A DNA stretch of 64,000 nucleotides from positions 1,178,001-1,242,000 of the forward strand of contig VLJF02000046.1 of NCBI GenBank assembly GCA_008360975.2. The letters are read 5' to 3'. The notes under the pieces were generated by a model. The model searched no databases, was not told the origin of the DNA, and saw nothing but the letters and a program-made list of their open reading frames with translations. This document shows positions 40,958 through 52,734 of this stretch, one piece after another. This DNA is from Lichenostomus cassidix (taxonomy: Eukaryota > Chordata > Aves > Passeriformes > Meliphagidae). The position numbers and the translations under genes were made by a program. Position 1 is the stretch's first letter, and each line of letters begins with the position of its first letter.

Positions 40958-42045
40958 TGTTGATGCTGGCTGGATGCCAGGCACCCATCAAAGCCTCTCT
41001 CTCACTCCCCTCTGCAGCTGCACAGGGGAGAGGAAATAGAACGAGGGGTTCATGAGTTGAGATAAGGACAGGGAGAGATCCCTCATCAAATACGGTCATG
41101 GGAAAAACAGACTGAAATTAGAGATATTAATTGAATTATTGCTGACAAAATCAGAACAGGAAAAGTGAAATAAAACCTTAAAAGTGCCTTCCCCCCACCT
41201 CTCCCTCCTGCCCAGCTCTATCTGCTCCCCAGCAGAGCAGGGAGACAGGAATGGTCAGTTCTGGTCAGTTCATCATCTGAGATTTCTCCCACTGCTCAGG
41301 GAGAGGAGTTGTTCCCCTGCTGCACTGTGGGGTTCCTCCCACGGGAGAGTTCTCCAGGAACTTCTCCAATGTGAGTTCATCTCACCAGCAGCAGCTCCCT
41401 GTGAACTGCTGCAATGTGAGTCCATTCCACGGGCAACAGTCCCCCAGACCTGCTGCAGTGTGGGTCACTCTCCTACGGGGTCAGTCCTTCAAGGACAGGC
41501 TGCTCCAGCTGGGCAGCAGAGCCCCTCTCTGCAGGGGTCACAGCCTCCTCCCAGGCATCCCCCTGCTCCAGCCTGGGCTCCTCCTCCATGGGCTGCAGGT
41601 GGATGTCTGCATCCCCGTGGATCTCCAGGAGCTGCAGGTGGATCTCTGCATCCCCATGGATCTCCAGGAGCTGCAGGGGCACTGCTGCTTCACCATGGTC
41701 TTCACCAAGGGCTGCAGAGGAATCCCAGTTCCTGTGCCTGGAGCAGCTCCTCCCCTCCTCCTTCACTGACCTTGGTGTCTGCAGAGCTGTTCTCCTCACA
41801 TGTTCTCACTCCTCTCTTCTCTGGTCACAATTACAACTGTGCAACAACTTCTTGGTTATTTCTTTCTCCTTAAATCTGTTATCACAGAGGCATTACCATC
41901 ATTTGTAATTGGCCCAGCCTTGGCCAGTGGCATGTCCACCTTTGGAGCCACCAGGGATTGGCTCTGCCCTACATGGTGGAAGCTTCCAGCAGCTTCTCAC
42001 AGAAGCCACCTCTGTGGCCCCCCTGCCACCAAAACCCAGGCCATG
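40958..42045 (-). mobile_element. Antisense ERVL-type LTR, paralogue of 4248-5485
   Basis: Same boundaries and sequence as the copy at 4248, but with two instead of six 39-bp VNTR units (41598-41675). That accounts for most of the length difference. Confidence 0.6.
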
Positions 42046-42262
42046 GTACCAAGGGGCTGTTGTGACCCTGGGGGCTGCATGGATCCAAGGGGCAAATGTG
42101 ACATTGCACAGCCTCATGGAACCAAGTGGCCATTGTGACACTTCAGGACCTCATGGAATCATGGAGACCTTTGTGACACTGCAGGTCCCCACTGAATCGT
42201 GGAGTCCTTCAAGATACTACAAGACCTCACAGAATCACTGAGAACATTGTGACACTGCAGAG
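42046..42262 (-). repeat. Dispersed ~39-bp satellite (orientation B)
   Basis: About five units of the CATGGAACCAAG / TTGTGACACTGCAGG type, ending where the sense LTR begins. Paralogous to 5490-5795. Confidence 0.8.
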
Positions 42263-42264
42263 TG

Positions 42265-43484
42265 TGTTGGTTTTGCTTAGCCCAGAAGATCAGCAAGGTA
42301 TCTTTAGCATCTAGGGGAAATTTAAAACCTTAAAGGCTGTTGTGGTAGGTCTGAAGAAGTGGCTGAAGGGTTGGGAGCAAATGCACCCCTGTGTTCATGA
42401 GTCGGTTTTGCTTAGCCCAGTTTTATCTAGTGGGTGGGGAGAGGCACATAGATGGCTCCTGTGTGTTCTGTGGGAATGTTCTGGAAGCTTTCACCATGTC
42501 CAGTAGAACCAATCTCTGATGGCTCTGAAGATGATGGACATACTGCTGGGCAAGGCTGGGCCAATTAGAGGTGTCAGTTATGCCTCTGTGAAAACATATT
42601 TAAGAGGAAATCAAAACAATGTGAGCACACACTTCTTTTTAGCCAGAGAAGGAGGAGGAGATGAGAATATGTGAGGGAAAAACAACATGGAGACACCAAG
42701 GTGAGTGGAGAAGGTGGGGAAGGAGGTGCTCAAGGCACCAGAGCTTACAATCCTCTGCTGGCCGTGGTGAAGACCATGAGGGGAGCAGGTTGTCCCCCTG
42801 CAGCCCATGGGGTCCATAGGGAATGCAGAGATCCACCCACAGCCCGTGGGGAGGTGCCCATGCCAGAGCAGGTGGATGCCTGGAGGAGGCTGTGATCCAG
42901 TGGGAGTCCCAGTGGAGAGAGAGGCTTTGCTCCTGAGATGGAACAGCCTGGCCTTGGAGGGCTGCACCCTGTGGATGAGGGACCAACACTGCAGCAGTTT
43001 TGGGAGGACTGTCTGCCCGTGGGAGGAGCTCATGTTGCAGCAGGTTCAGGTGGGCTGCTGCTTGTGGAGGAGTTCACAGAGAGCTGCCTCCTGTGGGAGG
43101 GACACCATGGCTACACAGAGGAAAAAACTTCTCTCCCTGAGCAGTGGAAGAAGATCTCAGTGATGAACTGACCAAACCCCCAAACCCTGTCTCCCTGTGC
43201 TGCTGGTGGGGAGGAGGGAGGGGGTGAGCAGGGAAACAGTGTATTTGAGGGGTTTTTTTGCTTCTCATTGTCTTCCCTCCGACTTTGTTAGGAATAAATT
43301 TCACTTTTTAACTTCAAGAGGAGCCTGTTCTTCAAGAGGACTGGAGCATCTCCCAGTCCTTATCTCAACTCATGAGCCCTGTGTGTATTAACTTTTTTTC
43401 TCTCCTCTGCCCAGCTGTGGCAGGGAAGAGTGAGTGAGTAGATGCCATGGGTGCCTGGCATTTGGCCAGGGTCAAACCATGACA
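42265..43484 (+). mobile_element. Solo ERVL-type LTR, sense (~1.2 kb)
   Basis: Starts TGTTGGTTTTGCTTAGCCCAG and ends GTCAAACCATGACA, with AATAAA near 43293. The phrase GGTTTTGCTTAGCCCAG occurs twice (42269 and ~42405), a direct repeat inside U3. Homologous to the antisense LTRs at 4248 and 40958, but with about one VNTR unit near 42800-42840. No internal region follows. Confidence 0.7.
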
Positions 43485-44020
43485 CGTGTCCACTTTCCAT
43501 GGATCCCATTTTTCCCATGTTCCCCATGTCCCCCATGTGTCCCTTGTCATCCATCCCACATCCCCCAAGTCCCCACTCCATGTCCACCATTTCATCTCCC
43601 ACATCCCCCAAGTCACCCATGTCCCTCATTCCATTCCCCCATTCCATGTCCCCCATATCCCCCATGTTCCCCATTCCCTGTCCCCATCCTGTGGTCCCCA
43701 TCCCATGTCCCACCTCCATCCCCCATGTCCCCATTCCATGTCCCATCTCCCACATGCCCCTTGTCTGCCATTCCATGCCCCCATCCCACATCCCCTCTTC
43801 CATGTCTGTTCCTCTGTGTCCCTCTTGTTCCACATCCCACATCCTCCATCCCCCACCCCCCATATCCCCCTGTCCCAATTCCATGTTTCCCATCCCAGAT
43901 CCCCCATATCCCCCATCCCCTGTCCTCAATTCCATGTCCCACACCCCTCATGTCCCTCCCCACAACCCCATCCCACAGCCCCCATGTCCCCATTCCATGT
44001 CCCCCATTCCACATTCCATA
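43485..44020. repeat. C-rich simple-repeat array (CCCATGTCC type)
   Basis: Irregular repeats of CCCATGTCCC, CCCATCCCA and CCATTCCATG. Long Pro/His/Ser-rich frames arise on the plus strand and Gly/Met/Trp-rich frames on the minus strand from the repeat alone. Confidence 0.9.
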
Positions 44021-45190
44021 GGGGGAGAATGGGGGAAATTTTTGGGGAAAATGGGGGAAAATTTGGGGGGAAATGTTGGGAAAATTTGAGGGAAATTTTG
44101 GGGAATTTCTGGGGAAATTTGGGAGCAAACTTGGGGGAAATTGAGGGAAATTTGGGGGAAATTTTGGGGAGATTTCATGGAAGTTTGGGGGAAATTTTGG
44201 GAAAATTGGGGAAATTTTGGGGAATTGCGGGAAAATGTTGGGGAAGTTTGGGAGAAAATTTTGGGGAAAAATTGGGGAAATTGAGGGGGAAGTTCAGAGA
44301 AAAATTCTGGGAAAATTTGAGAATTGAGGAAATTTGGAAGAAATTTGGGAAAAAACTTGGGAAAAATTGGGGACATTTTAGGGAAATTTGGGGGAAAATT
44401 GGGAAAAATTTGGACAAATATGGGGGAAATTTGAGGGGAAATTTGGGGGAAAATTGGGGTGAAATTTGAGGGAAATTGAGGAAATTTTGGGGAAGTTTGG
44501 GGTAAATTTCAGAGAGAAATGGGAAAAATTGAAGGAAATTTCTGGGAAAATTTGGGGGAAATTTTGGAGAAGTTTCGGGAAAGTTTTGGGGAAATTCGGG
44601 GAATTTTTGGGGAAGTTTGGGTGAAAATTTTGGGGGAAAAATGCGGGAAGTTTGGGGATTTTTTAAAGAAATTTCTGGGAAATTTTGGGAAAATTTGGGG
44701 GAAATTTTGGGGAAAATTTGGGAAATTTGGAGGGAAATTTTGGGGAAGTTTGGGAGAAAACTTTGGAAAAACTTGGGAAAGTTTGGGGGAATTTTGAAGG
44801 AAAATTCTGAGAAAAATTGGGGGGAATTTTTTTGGGAAAATTTGGGGGAAGTGCAGAAAATTTGAGAGACTGGGCAATTTTGAGGCAAAATTTTGGGGAA
44901 TCTTGGAGAAAATTTGGGGGAAATTTGGGGGCAAATTTGGGGGAAATGGAGAAAAATGCAAATAGAATGGGGAAAAAGGAGGAAAATTTGGGGAATTTGT
45001 GGGGGGAAATGGGAAAAATTGGGGGAAAATGGAGGAAAATGGGAAAAATTGGGGAAATTGGGAATAAAAGGAAAATTTGGGGGAAAACTGGGGAAAAACA
45101 TGGAAAAATTGGGGAAAATAAAAGAAAATTGGAAGAAGTTGGGGGAAATTGGGGAGTTTTGGGTGGAAATCGGGGAATTTGGGGTGGAAG
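44021..45190. repeat. Purine-dominated array (GGGGGAAATTT type), ~1.2 kb
   Basis: The plus strand is almost entirely G, A and T, made of GGGGAAATTTTGG and GGGGGAAATTTGG variants with A-rich interruptions. A 381-codon frame on the minus strand (Phe/Pro/Asn/Ser-rich) is a by-product. G-runs of four to six recur every 10-15 bases. Confidence 0.92.
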
Positions 45191-46560
45191 GGGACATTTG
45201 GGGACATTGGGGGTGTTGAGGACACTTTGGTGTCACTTTGATGGAACTTTGGAGCCATTTCGTGACAATTTGATGCCATTTGGTGACTTCTAGTGGCATT
45301 TGGGGACAATTTGGTGCCATTTGGTGTCATTTAGTGTCCCTTTAGTGCCATTTGATGCCATTTCGGTGCCATTTGATGTCACTTGGTGCCACTTTTTGCC
45401 ACTTTGGTGCCATTTTTGACCTTTTTGTTGCCATTTAGTGCCACTTTGGTGCCATTTGATGCCATTTAGTGTCACTTGAGTGACTTTTAGTGACATTTAG
45501 TGCCACTCTGTTGCCATTTAATGCCTTTTTTGTCACTTTGGTGCCATTTAGCGTGAATTTGGCGCCATCTGGTGCCATGTAATGTCACTTTAATGCCACT
45601 TTAGTGCTATTTGGTGCCATCTAGTGTCACTTTAATGCCATTTAGTGCCATTTAATGCCATTTAGTGCCATTTCAGTGCCATTCAGTGTCACTTTGGTCC
45701 CATTTGGTGCCATTTGGTGCCATTTAGTGCCATTTTTTGCCACTTTGCTGCCCTTTAGTGCAATTTAGTGCCACTTTGGTGCCATTTAGTGCCACTTTGT
45801 GTCACTTGGTGCCATTTAGTGTCACTTTAATCCTATTTGGTGCCATTTTTTATCACTTTAATGCAATTTTTTGTCATTTCAATGCCATTTTCCCCATTTT
45901 TGTGCCATTTTGATGTCACCTGCTGTCTCCTCACTGACCTGCAGCAATCTGTTCTGCAGTCATTGTCACCTGTGCTGGTTGGTGATGTCACTGTGTGCCC
46001 AGGGGCTGCTTGGTGTCATTTAGTGCCATTTGGTGTCACTCAGGTGCCATTTAGTGTCACTTTGGTCCCATTTAGTGCCATTTAGCGCCATTTAGCGCCA
46101 CTTGGACACCATTTAGTGTCATTTGATGTGACTTTGGTGCCATTTAGTGTCACTTTGGCTCCATCTGGTGCCATCTAGTGTCACTTTAATGCCATTTAGA
46201 GCCATTTAGAGCCATTTAGTGCCACTTAATGTCACTTTGTGCCACTTGAGTGCCGTTTAGTGCCATTTAATGTCACTTTAGTGTAATTTTTTGCCATTTG
46301 TTGCCATTTAGTGCCACTTTGGTGCCATTTAGTGTCACTGTGGTGTCATTTACTGCCATTTGCTGTCATTTGGTGTCATTTCGATGCCATTTGATGCCAT
46401 TTTGATGCCATTTTGGTGCAATTTTTTGTCACTTTAATGCCACTTTCCTCCACTTTGGTGCCATTTTGATGCCACCTGATGCTACCCTGATGCCACCCTG
46501 GTGTCACCCTGTCCCCTCTCAGTGACCTACAGCATTTCGTTCTGCTGTGATTGTCACCTG
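45191..46560. repeat. TTTGGTGCCA / TTTAGTGTCA decamer array, ~1.4 kb
   Basis: Dense array of ~10-bp units, mostly TTTAGTGCCA, TTTGGTGCCA and TTTAGTGTCAC. The plus strand is T- and G-biased with C restricted to the GCC/TCAC positions. No credible gene. Confidence 0.92.
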
Positions 46561-46744
46561 CACTGATTGCTGAGGATGTCACTCTGATGACGTCACTCTG
46601 ATAACGTCACTGATTTCACTCTGAAGACATTACTCTGATGACATCACCCTGTCCCCTCAGTGACCTGTGCAGCAATCCGTTCCGCTGCAATTGTCACCTG
46701 TGCTGGTCGCTGATGTCACTGTGTGCCCAGGGGCTCTTTGGTGT
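46561..46744. repeat. CACTCTGATGACGT short repeats
   Basis: Several TCACTCTGATGACGTCAC / TCACTCTGATAACGTCAC-like units near 46576-46660, with two copies of a ~100-bp element that ends GGTGATGTCACTGTGTGCCCAGGGGC (given here as GGTGATGTCACTG + TGTGCCCAGGGGC) at ~45980 and ~46715. Confidence 0.7.
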
Positions 46745-47373
46745 TGTTGGAATACATATCAGGTTAAAAATTTTGTATAACTTCAGTCAAAGGTTTTGTT
46801 TGTCTTTACCCTGGAAAAGGAATTTTAGGTTTCTTTCAGGACATTGTTCTACCAGATGAGGTCTGGTGGACTCAGCATATCAACAGATTGGGAGTGACCC
46901 CAGAGATAACCAGAGAGATAAAGACTATGAACAGAACATCCTCTGGGACATTGTGGTTATCAACAGGACATGGTGGATATCACAAACAGCTACCCCAGAG
47001 CTCCTCCAGCAGGGCTGAAGACATCCTGGCCTGGAAAAAGGACTGATGAGAAAAACTGAATGAAGAATCTAATTAGCATCAGAGGTGAGGAGATTCGGAT
47101 CCAATGAGAAACTGAATACTGGGGGTTTGCTCAACTTTAGACCAATGAACACTGACCCAATGCTTTCCTATGTATTTTTACTGCATAAAATATCTGAGAA
47201 ATCGAGTAAAAGCTGTTTATCCTGGAATGATTCTCTCTGCACACCCGGGCTGTGTGTGGATGAGATGATTTCTGTGGTACATCCTGGCCAGATAATAAAG
47301 TAATGCCTTGACTCTCTAACATTAAAATGTTGTTGGATAGTTTTTGTATTTTTTTCCTGCAGATTCGGTGACA
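46745..47373 (+). mobile_element. Solo LTR (~629 bp), family of 5796-6284
   Basis: Starts TGTTGGAATACATATC and ends GATTCGGTGACA. AATAAAGTAATGCC lies near 47293, followed by a T-rich U5. No internal sequence adjoins it and no clear target duplication is seen. Confidence 0.6.
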
Positions 47374-47389
47374 CCTGGAGCTGGTTAAG

Positions 47390-47515
47390 GAAAGATTGGA
47401 TGTGGCACTTGGTGCCATGGTCTGAGTGACAAGCTGGTGTAAGGTCACAGGTTGGACCTGATGGCCTCAAAGGTCTTTTCCACCCTGGTTAATCCTGTGG
47501 TTCTGTGATTGTGTC
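47390..47515 (+). mobile_element. CR1 LINE 3' end fragment
   Basis: GGTCACAGGTTGGACCTGATG and CTCAAAGGTCTTTTCCACC, then CTGTGGTTCTGTGATTGTG, the CR1 3' terminus. Same subfamily as the tail at 10990-11117. Confidence 0.8.
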
Positions 47516-47671
47516 CCTGGGGTACCAGGAGTTGCCTGAGGAGCCCTGGGGCCAACTCTCTGCTGCTGTCCTGGGCAGCAGGGCTGGCCCTGGGGCTGCA
47601 GGAGCTGCCCAAGCTGAGCATCTCCTGAGCATTCCAGAGCCAGTTGCTGTCCCTGACCTCCAGTGCCTCCA
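47516..47671. other. Unassigned sequence before the gap
   Basis: 156 bases of GC-rich DNA, not recognised; interrupted by the assembly gap. Confidence 0.4.
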
Positions 47672-48171
47672 NNNNNNNNNNNNNNNNNNNNNNNNNNNNN
47701 NNNNNNNNNNNNNNNNNNNNNNNNNNNNNNNNNNNNNNNNNNNNNNNNNNNNNNNNNNNNNNNNNNNNNNNNNNNNNNNNNNNNNNNNNNNNNNNNNNNN
47801 NNNNNNNNNNNNNNNNNNNNNNNNNNNNNNNNNNNNNNNNNNNNNNNNNNNNNNNNNNNNNNNNNNNNNNNNNNNNNNNNNNNNNNNNNNNNNNNNNNNN
47901 NNNNNNNNNNNNNNNNNNNNNNNNNNNNNNNNNNNNNNNNNNNNNNNNNNNNNNNNNNNNNNNNNNNNNNNNNNNNNNNNNNNNNNNNNNNNNNNNNNNN
48001 NNNNNNNNNNNNNNNNNNNNNNNNNNNNNNNNNNNNNNNNNNNNNNNNNNNNNNNNNNNNNNNNNNNNNNNNNNNNNNNNNNNNNNNNNNNNNNNNNNNN
48101 NNNNNNNNNNNNNNNNNNNNNNNNNNNNNNNNNNNNNNNNNNNNNNNNNNNNNNNNNNNNNNNNNNNNNNN
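47672..48171. other. Assembly gap, exactly 500 N
   Basis: 500 undetermined bases. The round number suggests a placeholder and not a measured size. By comparison with the first duplicon, the missing part would hold the start of the ERVL RNase H remnant. Confidence 0.98.
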
Positions 48172-48703
48172 ACTCGGGGATGGTGGCAAATGCTCTGTGG
48201 GGTGGCTGCAATGATGGAAAAAGGACAATTGGCAGTGCAGAGGGAAACCCATCTGGGCTGCTGGATTGGGGCAAAACATCACTGCCTGGGTAGAGCAGTT
48301 GGCTGTGAAAGTCCCTCCTGTGGATGCTCACGTAGCCAAGAATTGGGCACTGAAGAGCATCACAGCAATGGACAGGGGGATGGGGCTGCCAGGATTAAAG
48401 TGTCTCAGGTAGGTCTGGAATGGCCACACAAGGCTGAGTTATTTCTGGCTCCATGGGCCCAGGACAGCTCAGGTCATCAGGGAAGAGATGCAACCTCCAG
48501 ATGTGCTTGTGACCGAGGGGTGGATTTACCCATGGACAGCATCTCCAGGTTATCCATGAGTGTGAAACGTGTGCTGAGATCAAGCAGGGCCAAGCGGGTA
48601 AAGCCCCTGTGGCGTGGGGATGATGGTGGGAATATCAATCTGGGGAGACACATGGTGTTTTTAGTGGGAGTAGTAAATTGGAGAACACCATTCCCAAACC
48701 ACA
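48172..48703 (+). pseudogene. Decayed ERVL RNase H-integrase and LTR tail (copy 2)
   Basis: 48172-48640 is nearly identical to 21219-21690. Near 48640 it jumps to the last ~60 bp of the ERVL LTR (ATTCCCAAACCACAACA, ending ~48703), deleting the counterpart of about 21690-23140. Confidence 0.8.
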
Positions 48704-49744
48704 ACAGCCCTGTCAGAGCCAGCCCTGTCCCTGCACTGCCCCAGCTCTGCTGCCCCACAGCTGCTGCAGCACGAAGGGCAGAGCCATGGGGGAGGGAAAT
48801 GCACAGGGACTCCTCCTGGGAGGCACCTCGGGAGGTTTCAGGCCAAGCCAAAGCCCAGTCAGGGCAGAAAGGGACACAAGGATGGGCTGTTTGTGTGCTC
48901 TGCCATGGCAGGATGAGATGCAGAGCTGCAGAGACACGCAGACAATGTGGATCCCTGCAGGAGCTGATCTCACACAGCAGCTCCCAGGCCTCTGCTGCTC
49001 ACTGGTTGCTCTGGTTTGATGTTCCCTGGTGGTTACACCCAGCCCCACACACCCCAGTGCTGTGTGCACACACACCAGTCTCACCAGGGCCTGGGCCCCA
49101 AAGGACACAAGACCTGATGGTTTGTGGTTCCCACTGCAGTATGTGGCACTTGGAGCTCCCTCTGTACCCAGAGCACAGAGAGCTCCCATTGTTCCAGAAA
49201 GTTCTTGGCAATGGAGGGATTCAGGAAACAGGACAGGCTGTGGGGATCAGTTGCAGGGCGTGGCCAGGGATGGGCACTGAGCATCACCTGTTTGCTCAGG
49301 ATCAGCTCTTTCATCTGCTTTTCTCTCTGATTTCTCATGTCTGTTCTTTCACAACCCACCATGGCGTCACCCTTTCCCTTCCTGTGTTCCTTTCATATAC
49401 ATCCCATGGTAAGTCTTGCACATTCCCCAAATGCCCTTTCTGGATGCCCATCTTGAGTCTCAGACCTCAAGGCAGAAACCTCCATGCTCAGCTGTGAGGT
49501 CACAATGGGAGTTTCTGCCATTGTCCCACTTGGTGAGTCTTTCACAAAGAGATACTGGACCTTGCTTTCAGTTTCTTTACCTTTTGAGTATTGAATGGTT
49601 CCTCCACAAGCATGGCAATTCATGTCCCTGGTGTTGCAATTCTTTCCTTTTTATGGAAGTGTTGGGATTTAGGTCACATTAAATGCTGACATGGTGTATT
49701 GTAGGTATTTGCAGCTCTGGGGAGAAGGATTTGGGGATATAAGA
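48704..49744. repeat. Duplicon spacer
   Basis: Its right part (from ~49520) matches 23220-23414; the left part has no counterpart that I can align in copy 1. No gene recognised. Confidence 0.4.
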
Positions 49745-50040
49745 ATCAACGAATTGTAAAATGTTTTGGGTTTGAAGAGACTTAAAAGAGTCTCTGGTCC
49801 AGCTCCCCTTCCAATAGCCAGAGACTCACTTGTTCAGGTTGCACAGAGCTCCTGACTTTGGACACTTCCAGGGATGGGGTTTCCATTCACTGGAAAACCT
49901 GTGCTAGTCTTGCCAACCTCATTGTAAAATATTTCATCTTTACATCCAATCTAAATCTACCCATGTTCAGTAAAAATATAGTGTGTCTTGTTCTGTCAAT
50001 AAAACCCCTGGCAAAAAGTGTCTTTCTGCAATTCCTGGAC
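49745..50040 (-). mobile_element. CR1 LINE 3' UTR fragment
   Basis: Paralogue of 23415-23720, with the same AAAATGTTTTGGGTTTGAAG and CACTTCCAGGGATGGGG landmarks. Confidence 0.8.
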
Positions 50041-52715
50041 TAAGAGCATAAAATTTTCATGGCTAAATCATGGGGAGGTCCAAGAGATGTCCCAGGAGGG
50101 GGTTTGGAGGCCTCAAATAAAAGATCACTTTATAGGGAATGAAGGCCCTGGGCTCAGTGCTTTGGAAACAGAAGAGAGAACAGAGGGCTTGAAGTGTGGG
50201 TTCAGATATATGGGAATTTTTTCCATTGCTGAAATGGGCATGGAAAAGAAGTAATGCCAGCAAGGAGAGCTCGGTTGGTCCAGAGTGAACAGGAGAAAAG
50301 TGGAATTTCCCTCCCAGGGTAGTGCTGTGGTGCAACACATCCCCCAGAAGGAGTCTGGGTCAGCCCAAGGCTCTGTGTGCCAAGGCAGAGGCAGGCAGGA
50401 CGCAGAGCTGTCAGCAAAGGAAGGGCCAGCGAGGTGGGGCAGCCGGGGGATGACGACAGCCTGCAGGGACAGAGGCACAGGGCATGGACAGCGTAGGACA
50501 GCCTGGGCTGGAGAGGGCAGAGGGATGTGCAGGAGCTGCAAGGCCCTGACAGAGCCAACTTGTGCAGCACTTTGGCCATGGCTGCTGTCCCTGGCCCTGA
50601 GGCCATGAGGAGGACACAAGTGACCCTTGCAGCCCTGGGGCCTCATGGCCTCCTTGTCCCTGCCCAGCAGCCTGGCAGGGGCTGCCCCATGGTCCTGCCC
50701 TTGGCATTGCACATCCCCACATGCTAGTGCCCCAGGAAGAGCCCTGAGCACTGAGGGAGGGACAGGATCTGCCTTGCCAGGGGCTGGGGCTCAGGCCTTG
50801 GCCCTTTGCATTCCTGAAACACATCCAGGTTTGCTCAGCATCAGAGACACCTTTGCCTTGCTTGTCCCCAGCTGTCATCACTGCCTCCAGTGTTCTCTGG
50901 GGACACTTTCTCAGTTGTGTCCCTTAGTGGGACACATTGAAACTTTGAGATACTTGGAAGTTTGAATCTGATTTCGAGTTCTTGAAAAGTTTTTTGAAGA
51001 CACTGTCAGGGACTGAGTCTGATGTAAACAAGTCCAAATCCCCAAGAGGCTCATTAAAGTCCTGGTGCTGTTGCTGTGCTGTTGAGCTGGGCTGGGCTCC
51101 TGGCACAGAGGGAGCTCCTGGCAACCAAGAAGAGCTTCAAAAAGACATTTCTCCTGAGGAGCAGTTTCTCTCCCAGCCCAGCAGGGCTGAGGGTGCTGCC
51201 TGCAGGTACCTGAGAAGAGTGAAGCAGACAAAGGCTTAAAGCAACTGGAAGGACAATTCTGAGCTTATTCATGGAGAAATCTTCACAGCTTCTGACACAG
51301 TAAGTCTCTGGCTGCAGGGATCTCCTAAAGCTGACACATGACAGCACTGATATGACTGTAAGGATGGCTCTGCTGCTGTTTCTGGTTTGGGGAAGGATGT
51401 GCTGCAGAGCAGGGCTGCCCTGGGCACCGTCAGAGGGACAGGGCAGGACAGCTCCTGCTGCCAGGGATGGCTGCAGGCTGGGAAGGTGGGGGTGCAGCCA
51501 GGGGTGCCCAGGGCTGTCCTGCAGAGCAGCTCCTGCAGCCCTGAGGGCTCTTTGCCAGGGCAGGGGATCTGCCACCTGCCCTGAGCAGCAGAGCTCTTGT
51601 GTCCCCTGGCAGACAGCACAGCCCTCAGCCCGGGGGCTTGGGGCCCTCAGTCCCCTCCAGGGCCGGCAGAGCAGCACCAGAGATGAAGGGCATCTCTCCT
51701 GCCATTGCCCATTCCCTGCTGCCCAGGGCCTGAGGGCGACTGTCCTGCACTGCTGCTGCCTGGGAGGGGCTGTGCAGGGCTGGGCAGGGAAAGGCTTTTC
51801 CTCAGGGCTCGGCTGTCTCTCTCCTTGCCTTGCTCAGCTGCTCCTGGCATTGCTGACAGGCTCTCTGGCAATGGCAGTTGCAGCTGCAGGGTCAGGCGCA
51901 GCCCTTGGGGCTCCTCCTGTGCAGGGTGAGCACAGCAATGAGGTGTCCCAGCTCCCTCTGCCCTGGGCAGCTCTGTGCAGGGCAGGCTGGCAGGCTGGCA
52001 ATGAAATGACTCTCCTCAAGCAGTTCCATGGCCAGGACCCTTGGTGTGTCCTCGGGGTGTCCATCCAAGCTGTGTGCTGCCTTCCAGGGGACACGGGGGG
52101 ACAGGAGTGTCCTTGGCCAGCAGTGGGGCTGAGACTCTGAGAAAGGCTGAGCCATTTGGCTCTGCTGTGAGTCCCTCTGCTCTCAGCTGTGTCAGGGTGA
52201 TTTTCAGGGGAACACAGTGAGTGCCCTTGATCTCAGAAAGGGCAGCTGGGAACAGATGGAGCACCAGAGCAGCTCCCCTCACCCTTCACTGAGTTACAGC
52301 CAATCCTCTTGCCTTGCACAGTTCTCTCTGTTCTCCCTGAGCACAGCAGGAAATCCTCTCAAACTGCCCTTGTCTGTCATTGTTCCTTAGCCCTGGGACA
52401 GGAGATGCTGCCAAGCTCCTCTGCCTTAGGGGCAGTTTGGTCTGATGAAGTCCAACCCAGGACTGGTCCCTGTCCCCCATTCCCATGACCCACTGCTGCA
52501 GAGCAGAGCTGACTCCTCGGTGTCCATGGGCACAGCCACTGCTTGTCACAGCAACAGGGCCAGATCCCAGCAGAGCTCCAGGCATGGGGCTGGAGGAAGA
52601 GCTCTGAGAAAATGAATTTTGGGTGGCACAGAGTGGCAGGGCTAGGGGAAAATGTTATCACGTTGCTTAGCAAAGCCCACCCTCACTTTTCACTGTCTCC
52701 TCCATGAGCAGGTCC
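50041..52715 (+). repeat. OR 5'-flank duplicon (copy 2)
   Basis: From ~50560 it aligns with 23770-25930 at high identity. 50090-50560 is an additional segment missing from copy 1. Candidate untranslated exon and promoter of the OR lie here but cannot be placed. Long frames are incidental. Confidence 0.6.
52699..52712 (+). promoter_or_regulatory. Candidate splice acceptor before OR copy 2
   Basis: TCTCCTCCATGAGCAG followed by GTCCCTGTGGCCAG, equivalent to the acceptor at 25920-25932 although the intron-side bases have diverged. Confidence 0.4.
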
Positions 52716-52734
52716 CTGTGGCCAGAAACCAAAT

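Noticed and set aside
43434..45330. Long open frames (195-381 codons) of Pro/His/Ser, Gly/Met/Trp or Phe/Pro/Asn-rich protein
   Set aside because: They arise wholly from simple-repeat arrays and are open in several frames and both strands.
47644..49497. 617-codon frame crossing the N gap
   Set aside because: Open only because undetermined bases contain no stop; the real sequence on both sides is unrelated repeat.
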